NCBI GenBank assembly: GCA_934149405.1
Contig: CAKPEV010000003.1
Span: 178,706 to 242,705, forward strand
Length of the DNA: 64,000 bases
DNA from: an uncultured Clostridia bacterium
GTDB lineage: Bacteria > Bacillota > Clostridia > TANB77 > UBA1234
Reading direction: 5' to 3'
Under the pieces are notes generated by a model, which saw only the letters and a list, made by a program, of their open reading frames with translations, did not search any database and was not told the origin of the DNA. The position numbers were made by a program, and so were the translations under genes. Shown here in pieces: positions 17,396 to 26,441 of this stretch; within the stretch, counting starts at the first letter, position 1, and each line of letters starts with the position of its first letter.

Positions 17396-18718
17396 TTAAT
17401 CTATCCATGTTATTTCAGCATCTTCAATTTCATAGTAAACTTTAAACCAATTCTCGTGATATTTACTAACATATGGCATAGACCATCCATATGCGTCGTT
17501 CTTAAGCTTATGCAAGCATATCTTAGTATTTGTATTATTTGAAGATTTATATTCGTTGACTATTGCAATATTTTGCTTTTGAATGCTATTTGACGTTTTA
17601 TAATTTGAATATGTTACATATGCATTTCCTAATGATAAAACTGTGATGCACGCAAAGAAAATATATGATAAGTTTTGAAAAATTTTGTTTTTATCAAAGG
17701 AGATTTTTTGCAATAATATAGCTGTAAATAGCATTATCATAAATATGCCAAACAAAGTATTTCTTTCACCATAAACAGGTGAAACAAGCATCATGCTTTG
17801 TGAACCAATTCCTAATATAATTGCTGTTACAATTAAAAAGATTTCATCACTATTAAGTTTAGCTGTTTTTCTATTTATAATTAGCAATGTTAAAGAAATT
17901 ATAGCTAGTAAAACTTGTGGTAGATATTTTATAACATAAGTTTTTGCTAAAAACATAAAGCAAGATTTTATATTTTCTATCATTGAAATTTTTTCATTTT
18001 CTTCTAGTTCGATTCTAATAAATTGCGAAGGTGCTAAAAGGACGCTTGCTAATCCTAGAGCCGATGCCAACAATACAATGATGATTTTTTTATAACTACC
18101 TTTTATGCCAGATTTTTTATTCTTGATGAATGAATATATTAGCAATAATACTGTTGTTCCAAACGACATCATACCAGCTTGTTCAACTGATGCTGTCGCA
18201 AAGAATGCAAGTAGTGTTAGCGGAAACAAATTTCCATTGAAGTCATTTTTGAAACTTTTAAATAATTCATGCATGTACCAAAATAGCATAAAAGTAGGAT
18301 ACACATAATTAAAAGAACCTGTAACCCAATATACACTTTGTCTAACAACATCTATGTGTAGCATTAGTATTCCGAAAAAGAATACAAGCACTGTGATTAA
18401 CGAGCTTTCTTCTTTGTCTGCAAAAAGCGTTACAATTTTCTTCGCAAAATATGCTATTGCAGTGAGCATAAAAGAATTAGCAATAGCCCAAAATATATTT
18501 GGAAGTGCCAAAAATATTGTATCTAAAAAATGAACAATTGCACGTCCGTTGACTTGTAAGTAGTGTGTTTGATGAAGTTGCCAAAAATCATTTTTTATGA
18601 AAGTGGCGTAATAGTAATCGTCACCAAATAAACCTATTTGCATGTTAACAATAAAAGTTGCTACAAATAATATTATTAATAATATGTTTGGTAAATATTT
18701 TCTAAAATTCATTTTCAT
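17396..18718 (-). CDS. DUF6056-like polytopic membrane protein
   Basis: 440 aa with about ten transmembrane helices. The first extracytoplasmic loop holds FGDDYYYATF, LHQTHYLQVNGRAIVHFLDT and a conserved acidic pair. That is the pattern of DUF6056/GtrC-like C-type glycosyltransferases, which use lipid-linked sugars. It diverges from a GtrB-like enzyme that would make such a donor, so the two probably act together in surface glycosylation. Two start codons are possible: M1 is only 3 nt from AAGGAG, while the ATG at 18712 is 9 nt away. Confidence 0.65.
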   Translation of the reverse strand: MKMNFRKYLPNILLIILFVATFIVNMQIGLFGDDYYYATFIKNDFWQLHQTHYLQVNGRAIVHFLDTIFLALPNIFWAIANSFMLTAIAYFAKKIVTLFADKEESSLITVLVFFFGILMLHIDVVRQSVYWVTGSFNYVYPTFMLFWYMHELFKSFKNDFNGNLFPLTLLAFFATASVEQAGMMSFGTTVLLLIYSFIKNKKSGIKGSYKKIIIVLLASALGLASVLLAPSQFIRIELEENEKISMIENIKSCFMFLAKTYVIKYLPQVLLAIISLTLLIINRKTAKLNSDEIFLIVTAIILGIGSQSMMLVSPVYGERNTLFGIFMIMLFTAILLQKISFDKNKIFQNLSYIFFACITVLSLGNAYVTYSNYKTSNSIQKQNIAIVNEYKSSNNTNTKICLHKLKNDAYGWSMPYVSKYHENWFKVYYEIEDAEITWID

Positions 18719-18740
18719 TAACTCCTTAATTTGTATTTTC

Positions 18741-18768
18741 TTGACAAAAATAAGTGGTAGTATATAAT
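18741..18768 (+). promoter_or_regulatory. sigma-A promoter of the GtrB-like gene
   Basis: TTGACA (18741-18746), 16-bp spacer, TATAAT (18763-18768). Confidence 0.75.
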
Positions 18769-18793
18769 TGATTGTAGATATGGAGGGAACGTG

Positions 18794-19702
18794 ATGATAT
18801 CAATAGTTATACCAGCATACAATGAGGAAAAAACATTGCAACATAATATTTATGAAATAATAAATTACGTAAGGCAATATGATTTCGAAATTGTATTAGT
18901 TGATGATGGCTCTAAGGATAATACTTGGGACATTATAACATTACTTTCGAAAGAATACAACAATATAAGAGGTTTAAAATTTTCTAGAAATTTTGGCAAA
19001 GAGGCAGCATTGCTAGCAGGAGTAACGGAAGCAAGAGGCGAAGCTGTAATAACAATGGACTCAGATTTGCAGCATCCACCTAAATACATTTCAGAGATGA
19101 TTTCTAAATGGAATGAAGGCTACAAGGTTGTAGAATGTGTCAGAAGCAAAAGGCCAAAAGAAAGCTTTATCTATAAAATTTGTGCAGGTGTGTTTTATAA
19201 AACGCTTCAAAAATTGACAGGTGTGGATATGGCAAATGGCGGAGATTTTAAGCTGATGGATAGGCAAGTGGTAAATGAGGTTATAAGACTAAAAGATACA
19301 GGATTGTTTTTTAGAGGAATGGTTAACTTTGTGGGATTCAAAAAAGCACAAATAGGCTTTGAACCAGCTCAAAGAAAAGGCGATACAACAAAATTTAATT
19401 TTAAGTCTCTTACAAAACTTGCTTTAAATGCTATAACTTCTTTTTCTGTATTACCTCTTAATATACCAGTAAAATTAGGAGTTGTAACTGCAATATTAGG
19501 CTTATTTTTGTTTGTAGTATCATTTTTTGCAAAGAGCGTGCCAGTATTTGCAAATGCATATTTATTATTGGCGGCATTAGAACTTTTTATAACAACAATG
19601 ATTCTTTTTTGCTTAGGTATAATTGGCCTTTATATAGGCAAGATTTATGAGCAAACTAAGGAAAGACCAAGATATATAATAGAAGAAAAGTGTGGAAATT
19701 AA
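18794..19702 (+). CDS. GT2 glycosyltransferase, bactoprenol/dolichol-phosphate sugar type (GtrB-like)
   Basis: About 302 aa. The cytosolic GT-A domain shows ISIVIPAYNEEKTL, VDDGSKDNTW and the DxD-containing MDSDLQHPP, as in GtrB/DPM1. Two C-terminal transmembrane helices (about 228-250 and 258-285) are characteristic of GtrB. It transfers a sugar from a nucleotide donor to undecaprenyl phosphate. ATG 18794 is preferred over GTG 18791 because it lies better spaced from GGAGGG. It is divergent from the DUF6056 membrane protein, its probable acceptor enzyme. Confidence 0.88.
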   Translation: MISIVIPAYNEEKTLQHNIYEIINYVRQYDFEIVLVDDGSKDNTWDIITLLSKEYNNIRGLKFSRNFGKEAALLAGVTEARGEAVITMDSDLQHPPKYISEMISKWNEGYKVVECVRSKRPKESFIYKICAGVFYKTLQKLTGVDMANGGDFKLMDRQVVNEVIRLKDTGLFFRGMVNFVGFKKAQIGFEPAQRKGDTTKFNFKSLTKLALNAITSFSVLPLNIPVKLGVVTAILGLFLFVVSFFAKSVPVFANAYLLLAALELFITTMILFCLGIIGLYIGKIYEQTKERPRYIIEEKCGN

Positions 19703-19783
19703 TGATTTATAGCATGAGATAAATTTAGGGCAAAAGTTAATGAATGTGATAGAACAAATAAGAAAAAATGTGGAGGAAAACAT

Positions 19784-20989
19784 ATGAAGAATAATAAAGG
19801 TATTTCGCTAATAACTTTATTGGTAACTGTTATTGTAATAATTATAATCTCATCAATTTCAGTTTATAATGGAGCAAATGTTGTAAGAGATGCAAGAAAG
19901 AAAGATGCAGAAGATAGGCTTAGAACGATATGCAGTGCTATTTTTAAGGACGATTCTTTCTTGAATTTTAATGACGATGATTTAGCTGAGCTTACTGAAG
20001 ACGATTTTGATTATATGGATTTGCTAAAATATTACGATACAGATTATGATGTGACGGTAAAAAAGATTGAATCTGGTGACGAAGATAAGAAAGAGATAAT
20101 ATATGAATTAACAATGAAAAAGAAGGATTCAGACACACAATACGAATATTCCGCAAACTACACTATTTCTAAAGAAAAATATAACTATAATGTGAATTTC
20201 GACGAAGAAAATGGTGTGAATAGACCTATATTAGTTTCGGGAATGACTGCGATAAAAGAAGACGAAACAGCTGTTGAAGATTTGTATAATGAAACTTGGT
20301 ACAGCTATAAAAAATCCACACCGTCATTTGCTGAAATGAAGGCGGAGGATGGAACGGTATATGTATGGATTCCAAGATTTGCGTATAGCATCCAAAGCTT
20401 TTATAAAGAAAGACAATCCAAAGAGGTTCCTAGCACGGCAATAAGCATAGTATTTTTGAGAGGCACTAGTAGTTACATGGTAAATGACGAAGTTATGCCC
20501 GAAACATATGCAGTGCATCCGGCTTTTTCTAAAGACGGAAATGAATATTCAGGAATATGGATTGAAAAAGATGTTTACACGAAATTGACAACTCTTTCAA
20601 GCGTGTATGAAGAAAAAGATTCATACGATGCACATATGATGACAAATGATGAGTTTGGTGCAAGCATTTATTTAATGTATGCGTTAGAGGCAATGGATGA
20701 AATCACATTTGAAAAAGATGAGTATGTTGCAGCTTCATTGATAGATGATATAGCTAAATTTTCTAACAGTAATGGCTTTGTTACTACTTATGAATTGGAT
20801 GAGAACGGCGTTACAAAAGAAAGAATTGGTGACGCAATGTGGGAAACACCATGGGATAGAGTTTTAGCAACATATCCGACAGAAGACAAACCATATATAA
20901 TGAGAAAATTTGGTTCCGGAAAATTCGACTTCGAAGCCGTAGACGGAAATGAAGAAGCCTATTGCAGAAGAGCAATAGTTGTGAAATAG
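19784..20989 (+). CDS. exported protein with type IV pilin-like N-terminus
   Basis: 401 aa. KGISLITLLVTVIVIIIISS at residues 5-24 is a prepilin-like hydrophobic helix after a Lys-Gly. The following residues (VVRDARKKDAEDRLRTICSA) continue an amphipathic helix as in pilins. The C-terminal two thirds contain WYSYKKS, VYVWIPRFAYSIQSFY and HPAFSKDG, like surface proteins common in gut Clostridia. No pilin assembly genes are nearby, so pseudopilin or anchored surface protein are both possible. GGAGG precedes the ATG. Confidence 0.55.
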   Translation: MKNNKGISLITLLVTVIVIIIISSISVYNGANVVRDARKKDAEDRLRTICSAIFKDDSFLNFNDDDLAELTEDDFDYMDLLKYYDTDYDVTVKKIESGDEDKKEIIYELTMKKKDSDTQYEYSANYTISKEKYNYNVNFDEENGVNRPILVSGMTAIKEDETAVEDLYNETWYSYKKSTPSFAEMKAEDGTVYVWIPRFAYSIQSFYKERQSKEVPSTAISIVFLRGTSSYMVNDEVMPETYAVHPAFSKDGNEYSGIWIEKDVYTKLTTLSSVYEEKDSYDAHMMTNDEFGASIYLMYALEAMDEITFEKDEYVAASLIDDIAKFSNSNGFVTTYELDENGVTKERIGDAMWETPWDRVLATYPTEDKPYIMRKFGSGKFDFEAVDGNEEAYCRRAIVVK

Positions 20990-21048
20990 AAAAATATAAA
21001 TTGATGGTATGTGATATTGATTGAATTGTTTATGCGGAGGAAATAAAA

Positions 21049-21429
21049 ATGAATGTGTTTGTATTATTATCGTTTATTGTATGGATAATACTTTGTATGA
21101 AAAATAAAAAGATTATAGTATCATTGCCATATTTATTAATTATATTTATAACACCAATATATGTATTATTGGACCAAATTTATTTTGTGAACATATTTGG
21201 GTGCGGTTGTGTGCCAGTAGCTCAAAAAAATATGTTGAATATTCCATTTAATGCAAATGATTTAAGAATATTAGTTTATAGTATATTAATAATTATAGTA
21301 ATATTTATTGGTGGAGTGTTATCAATGAGATTTAAAAGTATAAAAGAAAAGATTTTATATATTTTCTCTGTTTTTATAATTAATATTGTTCTTGCTTTAT
21401 ACATTTGTCAATTGTATGTATGGAATTAA
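21049..21429 (+). CDS. hypothetical four-helix membrane protein
   Basis: 126 aa, not recognised. Four hydrophobic segments are visible (about 2-17, 23-43, 71-95, 103-122). A short loop after the second helix holds FGCGCVPVAQKN, with two close cysteines. GGAGG precedes the ATG 12 nt upstream. It lies between the pilin-like and stalk-domain genes. Confidence 0.55.
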   Translation: MNVFVLLSFIVWIILCMKNKKIIVSLPYLLIIFITPIYVLLDQIYFVNIFGCGCVPVAQKNMLNIPFNANDLRILVYSILIIIVIFIGGVLSMRFKSIKEKILYIFSVFIINIVLALYICQLYVWN

Positions 21430-21560
21430 ATCAATAGCATGCTTTTATAAGCGTAAAAGGTTATGATACATCCAAAGAAAGGGTAATAGAATTTATGGAA
21501 GAATTCATAAAAGTGGAATATACATAATTGTGGTGCCAGATTAAAGGCTTATTTAGAAAT

Positions 21561-21599
21561 AAAGCTATCCAATTGGTAAAAAACTAAATGGGTAGCTTT
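21561..21599 (+). terminator. probable terminator
   Basis: AAAGCTATCCAATT (21561-21574) pairs imperfectly with AAATGGGTAGCTTT (21586-21599), followed by TTATAATT. Confidence 0.55.
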
Positions 21600-21692
21600 T
21601 ATAATTATATCATATAATTTCATTAAGTATTATTGAGTCTTTTTGATAAGTAAATTGTCTAATAAATATAAGTTATAGAAAGGAAGATATAT

Positions 21693-22772
21693 ATGAAAAA
21701 AAGTATTAAATCTTTTAGCATAGGGTTAATTATAGGAGTTACAATTTCTATATTCAGTGGTATGGTATTTGCTAGAAACCTTAACATGAAAAATATTGAT
21801 GTGTATAGTGGCGGAATAAAAGTAATTGTTAATGGAGAAGAAATCGGTTTAAGGGATGTTTTGAATAATAATGTGGAGCCGTTTTTATATAGTGGAACAA
21901 CATATGTACCGATTAGAGCAATTTCGGAAACCTTAAACAAGGTTGTGTTATGGAATAATGAGAATTCTGGAGTATATATATTTGATAAATATGGACATGA
22001 ATTTTATTCATCAACTAGTGGAGAATATTTAACTAATTCAACTAGAACTCCTTTAAAAATTGAGTCAAAAGAAAAAATATACAATAATATGAAAAAGGAA
22101 GATGTTATAGAAATATTAGGAGTACCACATTTTTTGACAGCTAAAGAAGATATTTATAATGCTTATTTTTTTGAGGACGGTGAAATATTACTTATTGCTT
22201 ATGACAATGGTATGGCGTTTGGATATTTTTGCACAAAAAATGGAGAAAAAAATTTAAATGCCAAAGATGAATCTGAAGAAAAAAATGAAATAATCGTAAA
22301 CCAAATTGAAGGAATAGAAGATTCTAATGTAGATATTAAAATTAAAAATATAGATAAGAACAATATAAAAAGCTACTACGAGGATATTAAATTATTAAAT
22401 GATATGAAATTACATTATGCATATTCTAAATATTATAAAGAAGGAAATGAATATAGTGATTTAGGTGAAGTAATGCTTTGTTTTACTATTTCTGGGAAAA
22501 ATAAAAGTGTCAATATATCTTTTTCAGAAAATAGAGATTTATTATTAGATTACTATCATTTAAAAAAAGAGAATATTGTATCGAAAATTAGAAATAATTC
22601 TGCTATTATTATTGATAACACTAGAGGTGGTTATGGTGTTTCATTTAATAAAGATGGATTGAATTATTGTGTTGAAGCAACGGGATATAGCATACAAGAG
22701 GTGGTAGAGTTGATAGAAAATATTTTTGAAAGTAACATAGGAGCTATAATGGAAATCGTGAAAGCTGGATAG
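21693..22772 (+). CDS. exported stalk-domain (copper amine oxidase N-like) protein
   Basis: 359 aa. A signal peptide or anchor lies at 7-27 (SFSIGLIIGVTISIFSGMVFA). It is followed by a beta-rich stalk domain with IKVIVNGEEI and YSGTTYVPIRAISETL, the signature of Cu_amine_oxidN1-type domains in Firmicutes wall proteins. The middle part (KKEDVIEILGVPHFLT... FFEDGEILLIAY) resembles BamE/SmpA-like small folds. The C-terminal 150 residues are unrecognised. GAAAGGAAG precedes the ATG. Probably cell-envelope located; function unknown. Confidence 0.6.
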   Translation: MKKSIKSFSIGLIIGVTISIFSGMVFARNLNMKNIDVYSGGIKVIVNGEEIGLRDVLNNNVEPFLYSGTTYVPIRAISETLNKVVLWNNENSGVYIFDKYGHEFYSSTSGEYLTNSTRTPLKIESKEKIYNNMKKEDVIEILGVPHFLTAKEDIYNAYFFEDGEILLIAYDNGMAFGYFCTKNGEKNLNAKDESEEKNEIIVNQIEGIEDSNVDIKIKNIDKNNIKSYYEDIKLLNDMKLHYAYSKYYKEGNEYSDLGEVMLCFTISGKNKSVNISFSENRDLLLDYYHLKKENIVSKIRNNSAIIIDNTRGGYGVSFNKDGLNYCVEATGYSIQEVVELIENIFESNIGAIMEIVKAG

Positions 22773-22802
22773 GTATAGTAATGTTATAAAAATTCAATCG
22801 AG

Positions 22803-22833
22803 AGAGATTAGATTTAATGCTAATCTCTTTTTT
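22803..22833 (+). terminator. intrinsic terminator
   Basis: AGAGATTAG (22803-22811) pairs with CTAATCTCT (22820-22828) and runs into TTTTTT. Confidence 0.85.
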
Positions 22834-22880
22834 GAATATAAAAAATATTTATGAATATAATTTTATCACATAAAATTTGG

Positions 22881-22909
22881 TTTACAAAATCGCCTTTTTG
22901 ATGTATTAT
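22881..22909 (+). promoter_or_regulatory. sigma-A promoter of lepA
   Basis: TTTACA (22881-22886), 17-bp spacer, TATTAT (22904-22909). Confidence 0.65.
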
Positions 22910-22946
22910 TATAGCTGAAATTATTAGAATTTGGGAGGTTTTTACT

Positions 22947-24758
22947 TTGTCAGATGAACAAAAGAATATACGTAACTTTTGTATTATAGCACATATAGAC
23001 CATGGAAAATCTACACTTGCTGATAGGCTAATCGAGCTTACAGGTGTTTTGACAAAACGTGAAATGCAAGAACAAGTATTAGATAACATGGAATTAGAGA
23101 GAGAACGTGGCATAACAATTAAACTTCAATCTGTTAGAACTGTCTATAAAGCAAAAGATGGAGAAGAATATATACTAAATTTAATAGATACACCAGGGCA
23201 TGTTGACTTTACTTATGAAGTTTCAAGAAGTTTGGCAGCTTGTGAAGGAGCAATACTAGTTGTTGATGCCTCTCAAGGCGTTGAGGCACAAACGCTTGCC
23301 AATGTTTATTTGGCACTTGATAACAATCTTGAGATTGTACCAGTTATAAATAAAATCGACTTGCCAAGTGCAAATCCTGAAATGGTAATAGAAGAAATAG
23401 AAAATGTTATAGGAGTTGAAGCTCATAGTGCTCCAAGGATTTCAGCAAAAACAGGACTAAATGTAGAAGAAGTGTTAGAAGCGATCGTAAATAATATTCC
23501 AGCACCAAGTGGAGATCCAAAAGCACCAACAAAAGCTTTGATTTTCGATTCGTATTATGATAATTACAAAGGCGCAGTAGCTTTTGTAAGAGTAAAAGAT
23601 GGAAGCATAAAAGTTGGCGATGAGATTGATTTCATGGCTGCTGGAAAGTCATATATAGTTTCAGAAGTTGGATATTTTGGTGCTGGCACATACATACCAA
23701 CAAACGAGTTAAAAACTGGCGAAGTTGGATATGTTGCGGCTAGCATAAAAAATGTATCAGACATTCATGTTGGTGATACAATAACATTAAAAGAAAACAA
23801 AGCCAAAGAACCATTGCCAGGTTACAAAAAGGTTACACCAATGGTTTATTGCGGAATATATCCGGCAGATGGAAGTGATTATGAAAATTTAAAAGTGGCA
23901 CTTGAAAAACTATCTTTAAATGATGCTTCACTTTTCTGGGAGCCTGAAACATCAGTAGCTCTTGGCTTCGGATTTAGATGTGGATTCTTAGGATTACTAC
24001 ACATGGAGATAATTCAAGAAAGAATCGATAGAGAATATGACTTAAATGTAATTACTACAGCACCTAGTGTTATATATAAAGTTACAAAAACGGATGGAAC
24101 AAAATTTGATTTATATAATCCGACTGATTTACCTGCTACACAAGAAATTTCTTATATCGAAGAACCGATTGTAAAAGCAGATATAATGCTTCCAAAAGAA
24201 TATGTCGGAAATGTTATGGAGCTATGCCAAGATAGGCGTGGTGTGTATAAAGATATGCAGTATATGGATGCATCAAGAGTAATACTAAAATACGAGCTTC
24301 CATTAAATGAAATAATATACGATTTTTTTGATGCACTTAAATCTAGAACAAAAGGCTATGCTTCATTCGATTATGAAATTATTGGTTATAACAAATCAGA
24401 TTTGGTTAAACTAGATATAATGCTAAACGGCGATGTAATAGATGCATTTTCACTTATTGTGCATAAAGACAAAGCATATGCAAGAGGCAGAAAGATGGCA
24501 GAAAAGTTAAAAACGGCAATTCCAAGACAAATGTTTGAAATTCCTATTCAAGCAGCAATTGGCGGAAAAGTAATAGCAAGAGAGACTATTTCTGCAATGA
24601 GAAAAGATGTATTGGCAAAATGTTATGGTGGAGATATAACACGTAAGAAAAAGCTTTTAGAGAAACAAAAAGAAGGAAAGAAAAAGATGAAGAGTTTTGG
24701 AACAGTTGATGTACCTCAAGAAGCATTTATGTCAATATTAAAACTAGATGACGAGTAA
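22947..24758 (+). CDS. lepA: elongation factor 4 (LepA)
   Basis: 603-aa ribosomal back-translocating/biogenesis GTPase. G1 is AHIDHGKST (15-23), the switch II G3 is DTPGH, and NKIDLP is G4. The C-terminal LepA-specific part ends GGDITRKKKLLEKQKEGKKKM in two runs and is intact. The start codon is TTG at 22947, 8 nt after GGGAGG; the residues SDEQKNIRNF that follow match the family N-terminus. A TTG start may lower expression. Confidence 0.96.
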   Translation: MSDEQKNIRNFCIIAHIDHGKSTLADRLIELTGVLTKREMQEQVLDNMELERERGITIKLQSVRTVYKAKDGEEYILNLIDTPGHVDFTYEVSRSLAACEGAILVVDASQGVEAQTLANVYLALDNNLEIVPVINKIDLPSANPEMVIEEIENVIGVEAHSAPRISAKTGLNVEEVLEAIVNNIPAPSGDPKAPTKALIFDSYYDNYKGAVAFVRVKDGSIKVGDEIDFMAAGKSYIVSEVGYFGAGTYIPTNELKTGEVGYVAASIKNVSDIHVGDTITLKENKAKEPLPGYKKVTPMVYCGIYPADGSDYENLKVALEKLSLNDASLFWEPETSVALGFGFRCGFLGLLHMEIIQERIDREYDLNVITTAPSVIYKVTKTDGTKFDLYNPTDLPATQEISYIEEPIVKADIMLPKEYVGNVMELCQDRRGVYKDMQYMDASRVILKYELPLNEIIYDFFDALKSRTKGYASFDYEIIGYNKSDLVKLDIMLNGDVIDAFSLIVHKDKAYARGRKMAEKLKTAIPRQMFEIPIQAAIGGKVIARETISAMRKDVLAKCYGGDITRKKKLLEKQKEGKKKMKSFGTVDVPQEAFMSILKLDDE

Positions 24759-24776
24759 GGAGAGTTGATAATATTG

Positions 24777-25406
24777 ATGTCAATGACACATGCACTTTAC
24801 GCAAAACATGTGGCTGAACATATTTTTTTAGTGTATGGTGTAAAACTAAAGAGATACAGCTTAATATACGGAGCGATAAAACCAGATGCATCAACAATAT
24901 TTGCAAAATATCCGCATTATATAAATCTTTCACTAGATAATTTGTGCGAAACGGTTGATGATCTTATAGAAACAATAGAAGGAAGAAACGAACTTGAAAC
25001 TAGGGCATTTGCAAGAGAATTAGGAGTTGTTCTTCATTACATTGCAGACTATTTTTGCAGAGTTCATAATGATGTAAATGGAATAAAGCATCCTAAAAAT
25101 TTTAGGCATATATGGTATGAACAAGGCTTGCAAAGAGCAATAAAAAAATATGAGCTTGAAGCACTTAGAGAAGAAGTTACAAATGATTTAGACTATGATA
25201 TAAAAAAGATAGACATGATATCTTTTAAAGACTATATCATATACAAACATAACAGATATATGAAAGAAGCAGGAAAAATGTACATGAAAGATAACAATAA
25301 AAAGAGAAAGAAAACAGACATAACATATTCATACAAAATGGAACTGCTTATTTCATCATATATCGTTAAGAAAATATTAGATAAAACAAAGTTGTTGGGA
25401 AGATAA
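24777..25406 (+). CDS. zinc-dependent phospholipase C-like protein
   Basis: About 209 aa. MTHALYAKHVAEHIF, GAIKPDA, FARELGVVLHYIADYFCRVHND and KHPKNFRHIWYEQ supply several His/Asp residues in the order seen in the zinc-dependent PLC/S1-P1 nuclease superfamily. No signal peptide is present, unlike secreted phospholipases, so the substrate is unclear. ATG 24777 or TTG 24774 are both plausible starts after AAGGAGAG, which directly follows the lepA stop; the genes are probably cotranscribed. Confidence 0.6.
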   Translation: MSMTHALYAKHVAEHIFLVYGVKLKRYSLIYGAIKPDASTIFAKYPHYINLSLDNLCETVDDLIETIEGRNELETRAFARELGVVLHYIADYFCRVHNDVNGIKHPKNFRHIWYEQGLQRAIKKYELEALREEVTNDLDYDIKKIDMISFKDYIIYKHNRYMKEAGKMYMKDNNKKRKKTDITYSYKMELLISSYIVKKILDKTKLLGR

Positions 25407-25429
25407 CTAAACAAAGAAAGGAATTTAAA

Positions 25430-26170
25430 ATGGACGAATTTAAAATTGAAGGAAGAAATGCTGTAACTGAGCTTTTAAAATCAGATAAGACAGTAAACAA
25501 ACTAATGATACAAAAAGGTGAAAGACAAGGTTCAATAAATGAAATAATAAAGCTTGCTAAAAACAAGAAAATAATAATAACGGAAGTAGATAAAAATAAA
25601 TTAGACCAATTATCAGAAACAAAACATCATCAAGGAGTAATTGCATTTGTATCTCCAATTGAATACAAAGAATTAGATGACATTTTTGAGCTTGCAAAAG
25701 AAAGAAATGAAGCACCATTCATACTAATAGCAGATGAAATAGAAGATCCACACAATTTAGGAGCTTTAATAAGAAGTGCAGAATGTGCAGGATGCCACGG
25801 AGTTATAATTCCAAAAAGAAGAGCTGTTGCAGTAACAGAAGTTGTTGCAAAAACATCAGTTGGAGCAACAGAATATGTGCCAATAGTTAGAGTAAATAAC
25901 ATAAACGAAACAATTAGAGAATTAAAAGATAGAGGCGTTTGGATAGTTGGTACAGATGGTTCAGCCAAAGTAACATACTACGATCAAGATATGACAGGTT
26001 CAATTGCAATAATAATCGGAAGCGAAGGAAGAGGAATGAACAAACTAACAATGGAAAATTGTGATTTCTTAGTTAAAATTCCAATGATGGGAAAAATAAC
26101 ATCATTAAATGCAAGCGTATCAGGAGGAATAGTGCTATTTGAAGCATTAAAACAAAGACTAAAAAAATAA
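25430..26170 (+). CDS. rlmB: 23S rRNA 2'-O-ribose methyltransferase RlmB / TrmH family
   Basis: 246 aa. The L30-like substrate domain (IEGRNAVTELL... HHQGVIAFV) is followed by a SPOUT catalytic domain with DEIEDPHNLGALIRSAE, IGSEGRGMNKL and the knot motif MGKITSLNASVSGGI. It methylates G2251 or an equivalent nucleotide in 23S rRNA. A GAAAGGAA site precedes the ATG. It is the last gene before a long terminator. Confidence 0.9.
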   Translation: MDEFKIEGRNAVTELLKSDKTVNKLMIQKGERQGSINEIIKLAKNKKIIITEVDKNKLDQLSETKHHQGVIAFVSPIEYKELDDIFELAKERNEAPFILIADEIEDPHNLGALIRSAECAGCHGVIIPKRRAVAVTEVVAKTSVGATEYVPIVRVNNINETIRELKDRGVWIVGTDGSAKVTYYDQDMTGSIAIIIGSEGRGMNKLTMENCDFLVKIPMMGKITSLNASVSGGIVLFEALKQRLKK

Positions 26171-26278
26171 TTTAAAAAATATAAAACTTTTTTACTACTT
26201 AATTGTCTAATAAAGTGAAACACCTTTTTAAAAATAAAAATGGTGATACTTAAAATATTGTTTCAAGCACCAAAAAAG

Positions 26279-26359
26279 AATAAAGCTAAATCCAAAGATT
26301 TTAGAACAAAAAAATTATTTCCCTACCTTCTAAAATCAAGAAATTAGCTTTATTTTTTT
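26279..26359 (+). terminator. long compound terminator
   Basis: The outer stem AATAAAGCTAA (26279-26289) pairs with TTAGCTTTATT (26344-26354). The inner stem GATTTTAGAA (26297-26306) pairs with TTCTAAAATC (26328-26337). It is followed by TTTTTT. Confidence 0.8.
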
Positions 26360-26441
26360 CGTTTTAAAAATTCTCTATTGCCCAATTCGAATGTTTTGTG
26401 ATATAATCATAGCCGTTATTTTGAATATAGGAGGTTAACTT

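Noticed and set aside
21438..21527. Possible gene remnant ending in YDTSKERVIEFMEEFIKVEY
   Set aside because: It reads like coding sequence but is only about 29 codons, bounded by a stop, with no start or ribosome site. Too little to call a pseudogene.
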